The notes beneath the pieces are model-generated. The model ran no database searches. It saw only the letters and a program-made list of their open reading frames with translations, and was not told the origin of the DNA. Source: Agromyces mediolanus (GTDB taxonomy: Bacteria; Actinomycetota; Actinomycetes; Actinomycetales; Microbacteriaceae). Taken from it: a stretch of DNA of 61,228 bases. The stretch lies in the NCBI RefSeq assembly GCF_014648575.1, contig NZ_BMRJ01000001.1:2003155-2064382 (forward strand), given 5' to 3'. The position numbers were made by a program, and so were the translations under genes. Positions 47,066 through 55,382 of this stretch are shown piece by piece. Every line of letters starts with the position of its first letter. Position 1 is the stretch's first letter.

Positions 47066-48388
47066 TTAGAGCTCGGCCAGCAGCGTCATCGGCCGCTCGA
47101 TGCACCCGGCGACGAAGGTCAGGAACGCCGCCGCCTCCGCGCCGTCGCACACCCGGTGGTCGAAGCTCAGTGTCAGCTCGGTCACGGTGCGGGGAACGAT
47201 CGCGCCGTCGACCACCCAGGGGCGCTCGAGGAAGCGCCCGACGCCGAGCATGGCGGCCTCGGGGTGATTGATGATCGCCGCCGAACCGTCGACGCCGAGC
47301 GCGCCGTAGTTGTTCAGCGTGAAGGTGCCCCCGCGCAGGCGCGCGCTTCCCGCCTCCAGCTCGCCGGGTACGGCGGCGATCGCGTCGCGGAGTCCGCGCA
47401 GGCTGAGCGAACCCGCGTCCGCGATCACCGGCACCACGAGGCCGCGCGGCCCCTGAGTCGCGAGCCCGAGGTGCACCGCCCGGTGCTGGACGATCTCCTC
47501 GCGCTCGGCGTCGAAGCTCGAGTTCAGGATCGGATGCCGCGCGAGGCCCGCGACCGCGAAGCGGGCGATGAGCGCGGTGAGCCCGAAGCGCTCGCCCGTC
47601 GCTTCAGACAGCTCCCGGCGCGCCGCGACGAGCCGGGACGCATCGACGTCCATCCAGACCGTCGCCTCGGGGATCTCGCGCCGCGATCGGGTGAACTGGG
47701 CCGCGGCAGCGCGTCGCATCCGGTCGAGCGGGAGCCGCTCGTCGCCCGCGCTCGACCGAGCCGAGGGGGCATCCACCACCGCCGGCTCGGGCACGGGCGC
47801 CACGCCCTGCGCGAGATACGCCTCGACGTCCCGCCGGAGCACGAGATGGTCCGGCCCGGTGCCCTCGAGCCGGCTCGCGTCGAAGCCGTTCTGGCGCGCG
47901 AGCCGGCGCACGATGGGCGACACGACGGGGGAGCGCCGCCCCGGATCGAGGCGAGGACGAGGGGCGGTGAGCCCGGCGCCGAGCGGACGCGCGGAGCCCC
48001 GCCGGCCGAACCGTGCCGGGGCGTCGGCCGGCCGGGCCGACGCCGCGGTCGAGACCGTGCCGTAGCCGACGAGGACGGCCCCGGACGTCTCCTCCGGAGC
48101 GGAGGCCTCGTCGGGCCGCTCGGTCCCGGCGGCATCGCCCGCGGCGTCGCCCGCGGGCTCGAGCGCGAGCAGCACGGCCCCCTCGTGGAGCACGGTGCCC
48201 ACCTCGCCGCCGAGCCGGCTCACGACGCCGTCGAACGGGCACGGCAGCTGGACGACCGACTTCGCCGACTCGAGCTCGACCACGGGCTGGTCGACGGCGA
48301 CCGTGTCGCCGGGGGCGACGAGCCACGCGACGATCTCGGCTTCGCTCAGTCCCTCGCCGAGGTCGGGCAGCAGGAACTCGCGGCTCAT
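47066..48388 (-). CDS. 2-oxoacid dehydrogenase E2 (lipoamide acyltransferase)
   Basis: Core acyltransferase of a branched-chain 2-oxoacid dehydrogenase-type complex, 440 residues. The lipoyl domain is at residues 1-76, with the lipoylated lysine in ESAKSVV (Lys43). A linker and the E1/E3-binding domain (SPIVRRLARQNGFDASRLEG) follow, then the catalytic domain with the HxxxDG motif as HRVCDG. ATG at 48388 overlaps the E1beta stop. Its substrate is probably branched-chain, judged from the Lrp regulator and the E1 subunits. Confidence 0.9.
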   Translation of the reverse strand: MSREFLLPDLGEGLSEAEIVAWLVAPGDTVAVDQPVVELESAKSVVQLPCPFDGVVSRLGGEVGTVLHEGAVLLALEPAGDAAGDAAGTERPDEASAPEETSGAVLVGYGTVSTAASARPADAPARFGRRGSARPLGAGLTAPRPRLDPGRRSPVVSPIVRRLARQNGFDASRLEGTGPDHLVLRRDVEAYLAQGVAPVPEPAVVDAPSARSSAGDERLPLDRMRRAAAAQFTRSRREIPEATVWMDVDASRLVAARRELSEATGERFGLTALIARFAVAGLARHPILNSSFDAEREEIVQHRAVHLGLATQGPRGLVVPVIADAGSLSLRGLRDAIAAVPGELEAGSARLRGGTFTLNNYGALGVDGSAAIINHPEAAMLGVGRFLERPWVVDGAIVPRTVTELTLSFDHRVCDGAEAAAFLTFVAGCIERPMTLLAEL

Positions 48389-49413
48389 GCGAGGTCCCAG
48401 TTCCAGCCGGCGAGCGCGTGCAGCACCCGGTCGGCGGTCGGCAGGTGGAAGGACTCGAGCTTGGGCGAGGGGTACGGGATGTCGAACCCCGCGATCCTGA
48501 GCACGGGCTCCGCGAGCCAGTGGAAGTTGCGCTCCGTCACGCGGGCCGCCACCTCGGCGCCGTAGCCGCCGAACTGGGCCGCCTCGTGGATGACCGCCGC
48601 GCGCGAGGTCTTCCGCACCGATGCGCTCACGGTCTCGTCGTCGAAGGGGGAGAGGCTGCGGAGGTCGATCACCTCGATCGAGAGGTCCTCCGAGGCCGCG
48701 GCGTCCGCGGCATCCAGGGCCGTCTTCACCGTCGGCCCGTAGGCGAGGAGCGTGACGTCGGTCCCCTCGCGGAGCACCAGCGCGCGGTCCATCGGCGCGG
48801 TCGTGACCGGCAGTGCGAGCTCGGCCTTGGCCCAGTAGCGGCTCTTCGGCTCCATGAACACGACGGGGTCGTCGCTCGCGATCGCCTCGCGCAGCATCGA
48901 GTAGGCGTCCGCCGGGTTCGAGGGCGTCACCACCGTCAGCCCCGGGGTCGCGGTCCAGTAGGCCTCGGAGGAGTCGGAGTGGTGCTCGACGCCGCCGATC
49001 GCCCCGGCGCACGGAATGCGGATCACCATCGGCAGCTGCAGCCGGCCCTTGGTGCGGTTCCGCATCTTCGCGACGTGCGAGACGATCTGCTCGAAGGCGG
49101 GGTAGCTGAACGCGTCGAACTGCATCTCCACCACGGGACGGAGGCCGTACATGGCCATGCCGACCGCGGTGCCGACGATACCCGACTCCGCGAGCGGGGA
49201 GTCCCAGATCCGCTCGTCGCCGAACTCGGCCTGCAGCCCGTCGGTCACCCGGAAGACGCCGCCGAGCGGACCGACGTCCTCGCCATAGACGACGACGCGG
49301 TCGTCCTCCGCCATCGCGTCGCGCAGGGCGCGGTTGAGTGCGGCCGCCATGGTCACCGGGCCCGGCGCGGTCGAGGCCTCGGGCGCGGGAGCAGCTTCGG
49401 CGAGCGCGCTCAT
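48385..49413 (-). CDS. 2-oxoacid dehydrogenase E1 beta subunit
   Basis: Beta subunit of the thiamine-dependent decarboxylase, 342 residues. Family segments are YGEDVGPLGGVFRVTDGLQ near residues 43-61, SPLAESGIVGTAVGMAMYG and MVIRIPCAGAIGGVEHHSDSSEAY. It is the BkdB/PdhB-type subunit that supplies the active-site channel with E1alpha. It overlaps both E1alpha and E2 by four bases. Confidence 0.92.
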   Translation of the reverse strand: MSALAEAAPAPEASTAPGPVTMAAALNRALRDAMAEDDRVVVYGEDVGPLGGVFRVTDGLQAEFGDERIWDSPLAESGIVGTAVGMAMYGLRPVVEMQFDAFSYPAFEQIVSHVAKMRNRTKGRLQLPMVIRIPCAGAIGGVEHHSDSSEAYWTATPGLTVVTPSNPADAYSMLREAIASDDPVVFMEPKSRYWAKAELALPVTTAPMDRALVLREGTDVTLLAYGPTVKTALDAADAAASEDLSIEVIDLRSLSPFDDETVSASVRKTSRAAVIHEAAQFGGYGAEVAARVTERNFHWLAEPVLRIAGFDIPYPSPKLESFHLPTADRVLHALAGWNWDLA

Positions 49414-50537
49414 CGCTCTGCTCCGCTCGGCTCGAGCTCGGCCGCCAGCTCGGCGGCGAGTCGTTCGCGCTGCTCGGCGAGCTGGCGCCGAGGGCTCGCG
49501 TAGACGTGGTCGAACAGCTCGAGCGGCGAGATCTCCGCCTCGGCGGACATCGCCGCACGGGTGCGCGCCGCGAGCGCTTCGGCCGCCTCGGTGATCTCCT
49601 CGCGCAGTGCGTCGCCGAGCGCCCCCTCGGAGACGAGGTACTTCTCGAGCCGCTCGATGGGGTCGCGTCGCTTCCAGTGCTCGACCTCGCGCTGCTGGCG
49701 GTACCGCGTGGGGTCGTCCGAGTTGGTGTGCGACTCCACCCGGTAGGTGACGCCTTCGATGAAGGTGGGGCCGAGACCGGCCCTCGCGCGTTCGACGGCC
49801 GCCCGCGTCACGGCGTAGACCGCAGCGACGTCGTTGCCGTCGACGTGGTACCCGGGCATCCCGTAGCCGACGGCCTTGTCGGCGAGGGTGCGGGCGTGCG
49901 TCTGGCGCGAGAGCGGCACGCTGATGGCGTACTGGTTGTTCTGCACGAGGAACACGGTGGGCGTCTGCCAGACGGCGGCGAAGTTGAAGGCCTCGTGGGC
50001 GTCGCCTTCGCTCGTCGCGCCGTCGCCGAGGAAGGCGAGGGTAGCGATGGGGTCGTGCCGCAGTCTGGCGGCGTGGCCGAGGCCGACGGCGTGCAGCGCC
50101 TGGGTCGCGAGCGGCGTCGCCTGGGCCGCGGTGCGGTGCGCGCGCTGGTCGTAGCCGTTGTGCCAGTCCCCGCGGAAGGAGACGAGGATCTCGGCGGGGT
50201 CGATGCCGCGGGTGAGCAGCGCCACGCTCTCGCGGTAGGTCGGGAAGAGCCAGTCGTCGGCGTCGAGCGCCGAGACGGCGCCGATCTCGCACGCCTCCTG
50301 ACCGAGGGCGGAGGGGTAGGTGGCGAGGCGTCCCTGCCGGGTGAGCGCCGTGACCTGCACGTCGAAGCGGCGGGCGATCACCATGCGCCGGTAGAGCTCG
50401 ACGAGCGTGGCGAGGTCGGGGAGGGCGAATCCGCCGGTGTCGCGACCGGTCACCGCGTGTCCGGCGTTGTCGAGCAGCCGGAGCGGTTTCTCCGGCGGCA
50501 GGGTGCGGGTGGGCGGCAGCTCGACGTTGAGGCTCAT
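49410..50537 (-). CDS. 2-oxoacid dehydrogenase E1 alpha subunit
   Basis: ThDP-binding alpha subunit, 375 residues. The ThDP motif starts at GDGATSEGDAHEAFN and ends in QNNQYAISVP. The phosphorylation-loop equivalent is around YRVESHTNSDDPTRYR. It begins the E1alpha-E1beta-E2 operon; the usual E3 (lipoamide dehydrogenase) gene is not here and must be shared from elsewhere. Branched-chain specificity is favoured by the overall BkdA-like form. Confidence 0.92.
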   Translation of the reverse strand: MSLNVELPPTRTLPPEKPLRLLDNAGHAVTGRDTGGFALPDLATLVELYRRMVIARRFDVQVTALTRQGRLATYPSALGQEACEIGAVSALDADDWLFPTYRESVALLTRGIDPAEILVSFRGDWHNGYDQRAHRTAAQATPLATQALHAVGLGHAARLRHDPIATLAFLGDGATSEGDAHEAFNFAAVWQTPTVFLVQNNQYAISVPLSRQTHARTLADKAVGYGMPGYHVDGNDVAAVYAVTRAAVERARAGLGPTFIEGVTYRVESHTNSDDPTRYRQQREVEHWKRRDPIERLEKYLVSEGALGDALREEITEAAEALAARTRAAMSAEAEISPLELFDHVYASPRRQLAEQRERLAAELAAELEPSGAER

Positions 50538-50645
50538 GACGCCATCGTCGGGCAGCTTCGCGCCTCGCGGAGGCCGTGTCGCGCAAGGAGGAACGAACGG
50601 CTCTCGATGGGCGGAACACGTGACGCGCGTCCACCCGACGGGGCG

Positions 50646-51137
50646 TCAGCTGCGCCAGATGTCCAGGGACTGCGCGGGCGGGCGGCCCTCGATCTCGGCG
50701 AGGATGAGGTGCGACCGCGTGGACACGACGCCGGGCATGTCGTGGATGTCACGGAGGATCGCCTGGCTCAGCTGCTCGTGGTCCGGCGCGCTGACGGTGA
50801 GGATGATGTCGATGTCGCCGGAGACCGCCTGCACCTTCTCGACGAAGGGCAGGGTCGCGAGCTGCTCGACGATCTGCTCCCAGGGCACGTCGCCGACGCG
50901 CACCACGACGAGCGCGGAGATCTCGAGCCCGATCGCCTTGCGGTCGATCTGGGCGCCGAAGCCGCTGATCACCCCACGGCGCTGCAGCGCCTGGAGCCGG
51001 TTGTGCGCGGCGGTGCGGGAGACGTGCACCCGCTCCGCGAGGGTGCGCACCGACAGCCGGCCGTCCTGACTGAGCTCGGCGACGATGCGCCGGTCGATGT
51101 CGTCGAGCGGTTCGCGGTGCGGCTGCTGCGTGGTCAT
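50646..51137 (-). CDS. Lrp/AsnC-family regulator (BkdR-like)
   Basis: A 163-residue feast/famine regulator. Residues 10-60 form the helix-turn-helix (LDDIDRRIVAELSQDGRLSVRTLAERVHVSRTAAHNRL) and residues 65-150 the ligand-binding RAM domain. Transcribed in the same direction as the E1/E2 operon, 108 bases upstream, it probably activates the operon in response to branched-chain amino acids. The upstream MpaB-family gene ends 16 bases before it. Confidence 0.9.
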   Translation of the reverse strand: MTTQQPHREPLDDIDRRIVAELSQDGRLSVRTLAERVHVSRTAAHNRLQALQRRGVISGFGAQIDRKAIGLEISALVVVRVGDVPWEQIVEQLATLPFVEKVQAVSGDIDIILTVSAPDHEQLSQAILRDIHDMPGVVSTRSHLILAEIEGRPPAQSLDIWRS

Positions 51138-51153
51138 GGCTCCTGCTGGGTCG

Positions 51154-51966
51154 TCATCGTCCTCGAGGCTCAGCGTACTCGGTGGCCAGCGCGGCGCGCC
51201 GGAGCGCCTGTCGCAGCGGCAGCTCGCGGATGCTTCGGGGGAGCAGGCGCCTCGCGACCCCGACGACCCGGAGCCAGGCCGCGCCGGCCGCGAGCACCCG
51301 GGGCGCCGACGACAGTCCGTAGCCGCGGCGGACCGGCTCGGGGAGGAGGGCGGCGGTCATGAGCCGCACCGGCGGCATGAGCAGTCGAACGCCGAGGGGC
51401 AGCGCCCGGGCCTCGAGCAGTGCGCGGGCGATGCGCCGCGCGTCGTCGCCCACCTCGAGTTGCGCGAGCCGCTCGGCCCACCACGTTTCGAACTGGGCCC
51501 TGGTGTCGGGCCAGCCGGCGCTCGTCGCCTGGAGTCGCCCGCCGAGCGCGCCGAGTCGGCGCACGATGAGATCGGCCTCCGCGTGAGGGAGCTGGCCGGC
51601 GAGCCGTTCGTGCAGCTGCAGCGTCATCGCCGTGATGGTCGCGGCCACCCAGCGCTGGGCATCGGGGTCGAAGGCGCTGTAGCGGGCTCCGTCCGCTCCG
51701 GCGCGACCGTGCACCGGACGGTGCCGCTCATCGACGTGTCGGGCCATCCGCTCCGCCAGCTCCGGTGCGCCGAAGCCGACGGCGTAGAGATAGTCGAGGG
51801 TGCCGAGCAGTCGATCGAACGGACGGTTCACGAAGTCGCTGTGCGCGGCGACGCCGGCGGCGACGCGCGGATCGGCGAGCTGGAGGAGGATCGCGGCGGC
51901 ACCGCCGGCCAGCAGGCTCGCGTCGCCCGCGTGTCTGCGGAAGATCGCCTGCTCCTCGTGCTCCAT
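51154..51966 (-). CDS. Oxygenase MpaB/DUF2236-family protein
   Basis: A 270-residue all-helical protein of the DUF2236 (MpaB, rubber oxygenase Lcp-like) family. Family features are GDASLLAGGAAAILLQLADPRVAAGVAAHSDF near residues 11-42 and RYSAFDPDAQRWVAATI, which carry the conserved positions of this b-type heme family. The substrate is unknown. ATG at 51966 is chosen since it opens directly on the conserved region; longer readings begin with unconserved Arg/Pro-rich sequence. Confidence 0.85.
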   Translation of the reverse strand: MEHEEQAIFRRHAGDASLLAGGAAAILLQLADPRVAAGVAAHSDFVNRPFDRLLGTLDYLYAVGFGAPELAERMARHVDERHRPVHGRAGADGARYSAFDPDAQRWVAATITAMTLQLHERLAGQLPHAEADLIVRRLGALGGRLQATSAGWPDTRAQFETWWAERLAQLEVGDDARRIARALLEARALPLGVRLLMPPVRLMTAALLPEPVRRGYGLSSAPRVLAAGAAWLRVVGVARRLLPRSIRELPLRQALRRAALATEYAEPRGR

Positions 51967-52034
51967 CCCTCCAGTGTGGCGCGCGGCGCCTGAACACCGA
52001 CCGCACGCCGGGTACGGCGGGGGAGCGGGGCGGC

Positions 52035-53189
52035 TCAGTACCAGTTGACCGCTTCGGAGTGCGCCCAGGCTCCGCACGGAGCGCCGTACCGACCCGAGAT
52101 GTAGGCGAGCCCCCACTCGATCTGCGTCGCCGCGTTCGTGCGCCAGTCCGCGCCGGCCGAGGCCATCTTGCTGCCGGGCAGTGATTGCGGGATGCCGTAG
52201 GCGCCGCTCGAGGCGTTGTACGCGTCAGCCCGCCAGCTCGACTCCCTGGTCCACAGGCGCACCAGGCACTGGTACTCGCCGTCGCCCCAGCCGTAGCGGG
52301 CCACCGCCTGCCGTGCGTACGCCTTCGCGCCGTCGGGGTCCACCACGACCCCGGGCGGCGGCGCCGGCGTCATCCCGCCGTTCGCCTCGGCCTCCGCCGC
52401 GGCGCGCGCGTCCGCCTCGCGTTGGGCGTCGAGCCCGATCTGGTAGCGGCGCTCGAGCTCGACCGAGCGGTCGCGGAGGCTGGCGAGCTGCGCATAGAGC
52501 GTGTCGAGGGTCGCCTGCTGCGCCGCGACGTCGGCCTCGGCGCGGGCGTGCGCGGCTTCCGCCGCCTCCGCCTGGCTGCGGGCGGCCTCGGCCCGGCGCG
52601 ACCGCTCGTCCTCGGCGACGGCCGCTTGGGCGCTCAGGGCGTCGGCGTTCGCCTTGGCCTCGGTCGCGACGGCCGCGATGCCCGAGGACAGGTCCGCGAG
52701 GCGTTCGGTGCGGGACAGGGCCATCAGCGTTCGGCTCGGATCCCCGCTCGCCTCCGGGTGGGCGCTCTCGGTGAGGAGCGTGAGCAGACCGTTCGTCGAG
52801 CCTGAACGGGCCAGCAGCGCCGACGCCCGTCCGAACTGCGCGGCGGCCTCGGCGGCAGTGCTGTTCGCGGCACCGGCCGAGGCCTGAAGCTCCTCGGCGC
52901 GATCACTCGCCTCCGCGAGGGCGGCGTCCGCCGCGGCGGACTCCGAGGCGGCGACGACCGCCGCGTCGCCGAGGCGGCCCGACTCCGCCTGGAGCGTGGC
53001 GACGAGCGCGTCGATCCGTTCCGCTTCCGCGGTCCGGCTGGACACGTCGGACTTCGCCGCCTCGACCTCGTCCCAGCTCGGGTAGTCGTCGGCGGCGACG
53101 GCGGGCGGCACCGCCAGGCCGAGCAGTCCGGTCAGCACGAGTGCAGCACCAACGGCGGCGCCGCGGCGGAAGGTGCGGCGAGAACGCAT
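52035..53189 (-). CDS. Secreted coiled-coil protein with lytic transglycosylase-like C-terminus
   Basis: A 384-residue cell-wall protein. A signal peptide covers about residues 1-32 (ending AVAAD). Residues about 40-265 form a long Ala/Glu-rich coiled coil of the kind seen in PcsB or NlpC/p60 partners. The C-terminal domain from about residue 290 (QCLVRLWTRESSWRADAYN then SGAYGIPQSLPGSKM) fits the aggregation-promoting-factor or SLT-like fold, with a catalytic glutamate in TRESSW. It probably cleaves or binds peptidoglycan. Confidence 0.85.
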   Translation of the reverse strand: MRSRRTFRRGAAVGAALVLTGLLGLAVPPAVAADDYPSWDEVEAAKSDVSSRTAEAERIDALVATLQAESGRLGDAAVVAASESAAADAALAEASDRAEELQASAGAANSTAAEAAAQFGRASALLARSGSTNGLLTLLTESAHPEASGDPSRTLMALSRTERLADLSSGIAAVATEAKANADALSAQAAVAEDERSRRAEAARSQAEAAEAAHARAEADVAAQQATLDTLYAQLASLRDRSVELERRYQIGLDAQREADARAAAEAEANGGMTPAPPPGVVVDPDGAKAYARQAVARYGWGDGEYQCLVRLWTRESSWRADAYNASSGAYGIPQSLPGSKMASAGADWRTNAATQIEWGLAYISGRYGAPCGAWAHSEAVNWY

Positions 53190-53222
53190 CAGAAACCCAC
53201 CTCCGCGGTCGTCGGCGCGGCG

Positions 53223-53272
53223 AGTCTACCCGCGGGCCTCCGGGCCGCCGTTCGGGACACGCCCCGTAGACT
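53223..53272. promoter_or_regulatory. Back-to-back -10 elements between divergent secreted-protein genes
   Basis: TAGACT occurs on the minus strand at 53228-53223 and on the plus strand at 53267-53272. Each faces one of the divergent genes. The plus-strand copy lies only nine bases before the lipoprotein start, so that message may be leaderless. No clear -35 boxes are seen. Confidence 0.5.
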
Positions 53273-53280
53273 CGATGCCC

Positions 53281-54444
53281 ATGCGGAGCACACGCGCCGG
53301 GCTGCTCGCCCTCGTCGCCGCCGGCGTCCTGGCGGTCTCGGCCTGCAGCGCGGCGCCCGCGCCGTCGAGTCCGCCGACCGCGGCGCCCTCGCCGGCACCG
53401 TCGACGCCCGCGCCGCCGACCGCGGCCGAGTGGGCGGCGGAGCGCCTCGAGGGGATGAGCCTCGAGCAGAAGGCCGCGTCGCTCCTCATGCTGCACGCTC
53501 CGGGGACCGACCCGGCCCCGCTCCGGGCCCTCGCCGCGCAGGGGCTCGCCGGACTCATCCTGATGGGCGACAACATCCCCGACGATCCGGCAGCGCTCGC
53601 AGCGCTCACCGCCGCGGTGCAGAGCGATCCGGAGGCGCGCACGCTCATCGGCATCGATGAGGAGGGCGGCGACGTCCAGCGGATCCCCTGGGACCCCGCC
53701 CCCGGAGCGGATGCGCTGCGCGGCGGCTCGGCGGCGGACGCGGCGGCCGCGTTCCGCACGCGCGGCGAAGTGCTCGCGGCGGCGGGCGTCGACGTGAACT
53801 TCGGGATCGTCGCCGATGTCACGGACGACCCCGACTCCTTCATCTTCGACCGGGTGCTCGGCACCGATGCGGCGAACGCCTCCCCGCTCGTCGCCGCCGC
53901 GGTGCAGGGCGAGCAGGGGCTGGTGGGGTCCACGCTCAAGCACTTCCCGGGCCACGGTCAGGCGCCCGGCGATTCCCACGAGAGCCTGCCGACGAGCCCG
54001 CTCGACCTCGCCCAGTGGCAGGCGATCGCCGCGCCGCCGTTCCAGGCCGGCATCGACGCCGGCAGTGAGTTCGTCATGACCGGCCACCTCGTCTTCCCCG
54101 CCGTCGACGCCGCCCCGGCGTCCTTGTCGACGGAGTGGCACCGCATCCTGCGGGAGGAGCTCGGCTTCGAGGGCGTCGTCGTCACCGACGACATGCTGAT
54201 GCTGCAGCACAACGGGCTCGCGGACTACCAGGATCCGGGGGAGAACGCGATCCGCGCGGTCGCCGCCGGCTCGGACGTGCTGCTGTACGTGCTGCCGGAG
54301 GATCCTTCGGAGTTCGGCATCTCCGTCGACGGGCTGACACGCGCCCTCGCCGACGCCGTGCGCTCGGGCCGCATCCCCGAGGCCCGCGTGGACGACGCCG
54401 CGCTCAGGGTGCTGACGCTCCGTCGCGAACTCACCGCCGGCTGA
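53281..54444 (+). CDS. Glycoside hydrolase family 3 lipoprotein (NagZ-like beta-N-acetylhexosaminidase)
   Basis: Exported enzyme for recycling cell-wall amino sugars, 387 residues. The lipobox VSAC places the modified cysteine at residue 22, followed by a Pro/Ala linker. The GH3 domain shows KHFPGHG near residues 220-226 with the NagZ-type DSHESLP a few residues on, and the nucleophile region VVTDDML with Asp303-Asp304. ATG at 53281 is used; an ATG six bases earlier is also possible. Divergent from the peptidoglycan-active protein, which fits a shared role in wall turnover. Confidence 0.9.
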   Translation: MRSTRAGLLALVAAGVLAVSACSAAPAPSSPPTAAPSPAPSTPAPPTAAEWAAERLEGMSLEQKAASLLMLHAPGTDPAPLRALAAQGLAGLILMGDNIPDDPAALAALTAAVQSDPEARTLIGIDEEGGDVQRIPWDPAPGADALRGGSAADAAAAFRTRGEVLAAAGVDVNFGIVADVTDDPDSFIFDRVLGTDAANASPLVAAAVQGEQGLVGSTLKHFPGHGQAPGDSHESLPTSPLDLAQWQAIAAPPFQAGIDAGSEFVMTGHLVFPAVDAAPASLSTEWHRILREELGFEGVVVTDDMLMLQHNGLADYQDPGENAIRAVAAGSDVLLYVLPEDPSEFGISVDGLTRALADAVRSGRIPEARVDDAALRVLTLRRELTAG

Positions 54445-54490
54445 GCCGCACGTTCTGGACGGCGACGATCCCTTCTCCGAATATTTTCGT

Positions 54491-54506
54491 ATGCATTGGA
54501 ATACAT
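54491..54506. promoter_or_regulatory. 16-bp operator-like palindrome ahead of the YceI gene
   Basis: ATGCATT-GG-AATACAT is an inverted repeat with one mismatched pair. It lies in an unusually AT-rich patch (54475-54510), 72 bases before the YceI ATG. Size and symmetry suit a MarR-family repressor; no such gene is in the window. Confidence 0.55.
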
Positions 54507-54577
54507 CTCGGGATTCCATGCGTTGTCATCGAAGCGGGCCGACCGGCCCCGACGAATCGACATCGGAGACCACCCTC

Positions 54578-55141
54578 ATGACGACGACCGCACCCACCAT
54601 CGACATCCCCGGCTACCGCGCCGGCAGCTGGACCATCGACCCCGCCCACAGCGAGGTCGGCTTCCAGATCCGCCACCTCATGATCAGCAAGGTCAAGGGC
54701 AAGTTCGAGCGCTTCGACGCCACCTTCGTGACCGCGGAGAACCCCCTCGACTCGTCCGTGACCGCCTCCGCCGAGGTCGCGTCCGTGTCGACGAACGAGC
54801 CGAACCGCGACGCGCACCTGCGCACCGGCGACTTCTTCGAGGCCGAGACCTACCCGACGATCGACTTCGTCTCGACCGGCGTCCGCGTCGAGGGCGGCGA
54901 CTTCAAGGTCGACGGCGACCTCACCATCCGCGGCATCACGAAGCCCGTCACTTTCGACTTCGACTTCGGCGGCTTCGGCGGCGACCCCTACGGCAACTAC
55001 AAGGCCGGCGCCACCGCCAAGGCCGTCATCAACCGCGAGGACTTCGGCCTGCACTACAACGCGGCGCTCGAGACCGGCGGCGTGCTGCTCGGCGACCAGG
55101 TGACCATCACCCTGGAGCTGCAGGCGCAGCTCGCGCAGTAA
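54578..55141 (+). CDS. YceI-family protein
   Basis: A 187-residue lipocalin-like barrel protein that binds polyprenyl or other lipids in known members. The start GSWTIDPAHSEVGFQIRHLMISKVKG and the later DLTIRGITKPVTFDFDFGGFG are family patterns. It has no signal peptide, so it is cytosolic, as in other actinobacterial YceI proteins. The promoter carries a MarR-like palindrome. A strong hairpin follows. Confidence 0.92.
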   Translation: MTTTAPTIDIPGYRAGSWTIDPAHSEVGFQIRHLMISKVKGKFERFDATFVTAENPLDSSVTASAEVASVSTNEPNRDAHLRTGDFFEAETYPTIDFVSTGVRVEGGDFKVDGDLTIRGITKPVTFDFDFGGFGGDPYGNYKAGATAKAVINREDFGLHYNAALETGGVLLGDQVTITLELQAQLAQ

Positions 55142-55152
55142 TCCCGTGCGAA

Positions 55153-55191
55153 GACGAGGGGCCGGGCGCTGCGATCGCCCGGCCCCTCGTC
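55153..55191. terminator. Perfect 16-bp hairpin after the YceI gene
   Basis: GACGAGGGGCCGGGCG and CGCCCGGCCCCTCGTC flank a seven-base loop. The stem starts 12 bases past the stop. The next gene is convergent, so it may work in both directions. There is no T-run. Confidence 0.88.
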
Positions 55192-55230
55192 GCGTCTCCG
55201 CGGTGCGGAGCGCAGGATGACCCGCCCGCG

Positions 55231-55382
55231 TCAGCCGGCGAGCACCACCTCGTCGAGCGTCAACGACCAGAACGCCGCCCAGCGCTCGAACGCGGGTCGG
55301 AACTCGTCGAGCGGCGGCATCGCCTCGAACGCCGTCACCTCGACCCCGACCGCACCGCACCGCGTCGCGGCGGCCGGCGCTT
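55231..55382 (-). pseudogene. Out-of-frame C-terminal segment of the adjacent winged-helix gene
   Basis: In a different minus-strand frame from the gene upstream, about 45 codons read with normal codon use and end at a TGA at 55231-55233. They include VEVTAFEAMPPLDEF and RWAAFWSLTLDEVVLAG, the kind of ending expected for this family. The main frame instead stops at 55335 after an Arg-rich tail. A one-base loss (or two-base gain) within about 55370-55382 would explain it. Confidence 0.75.
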
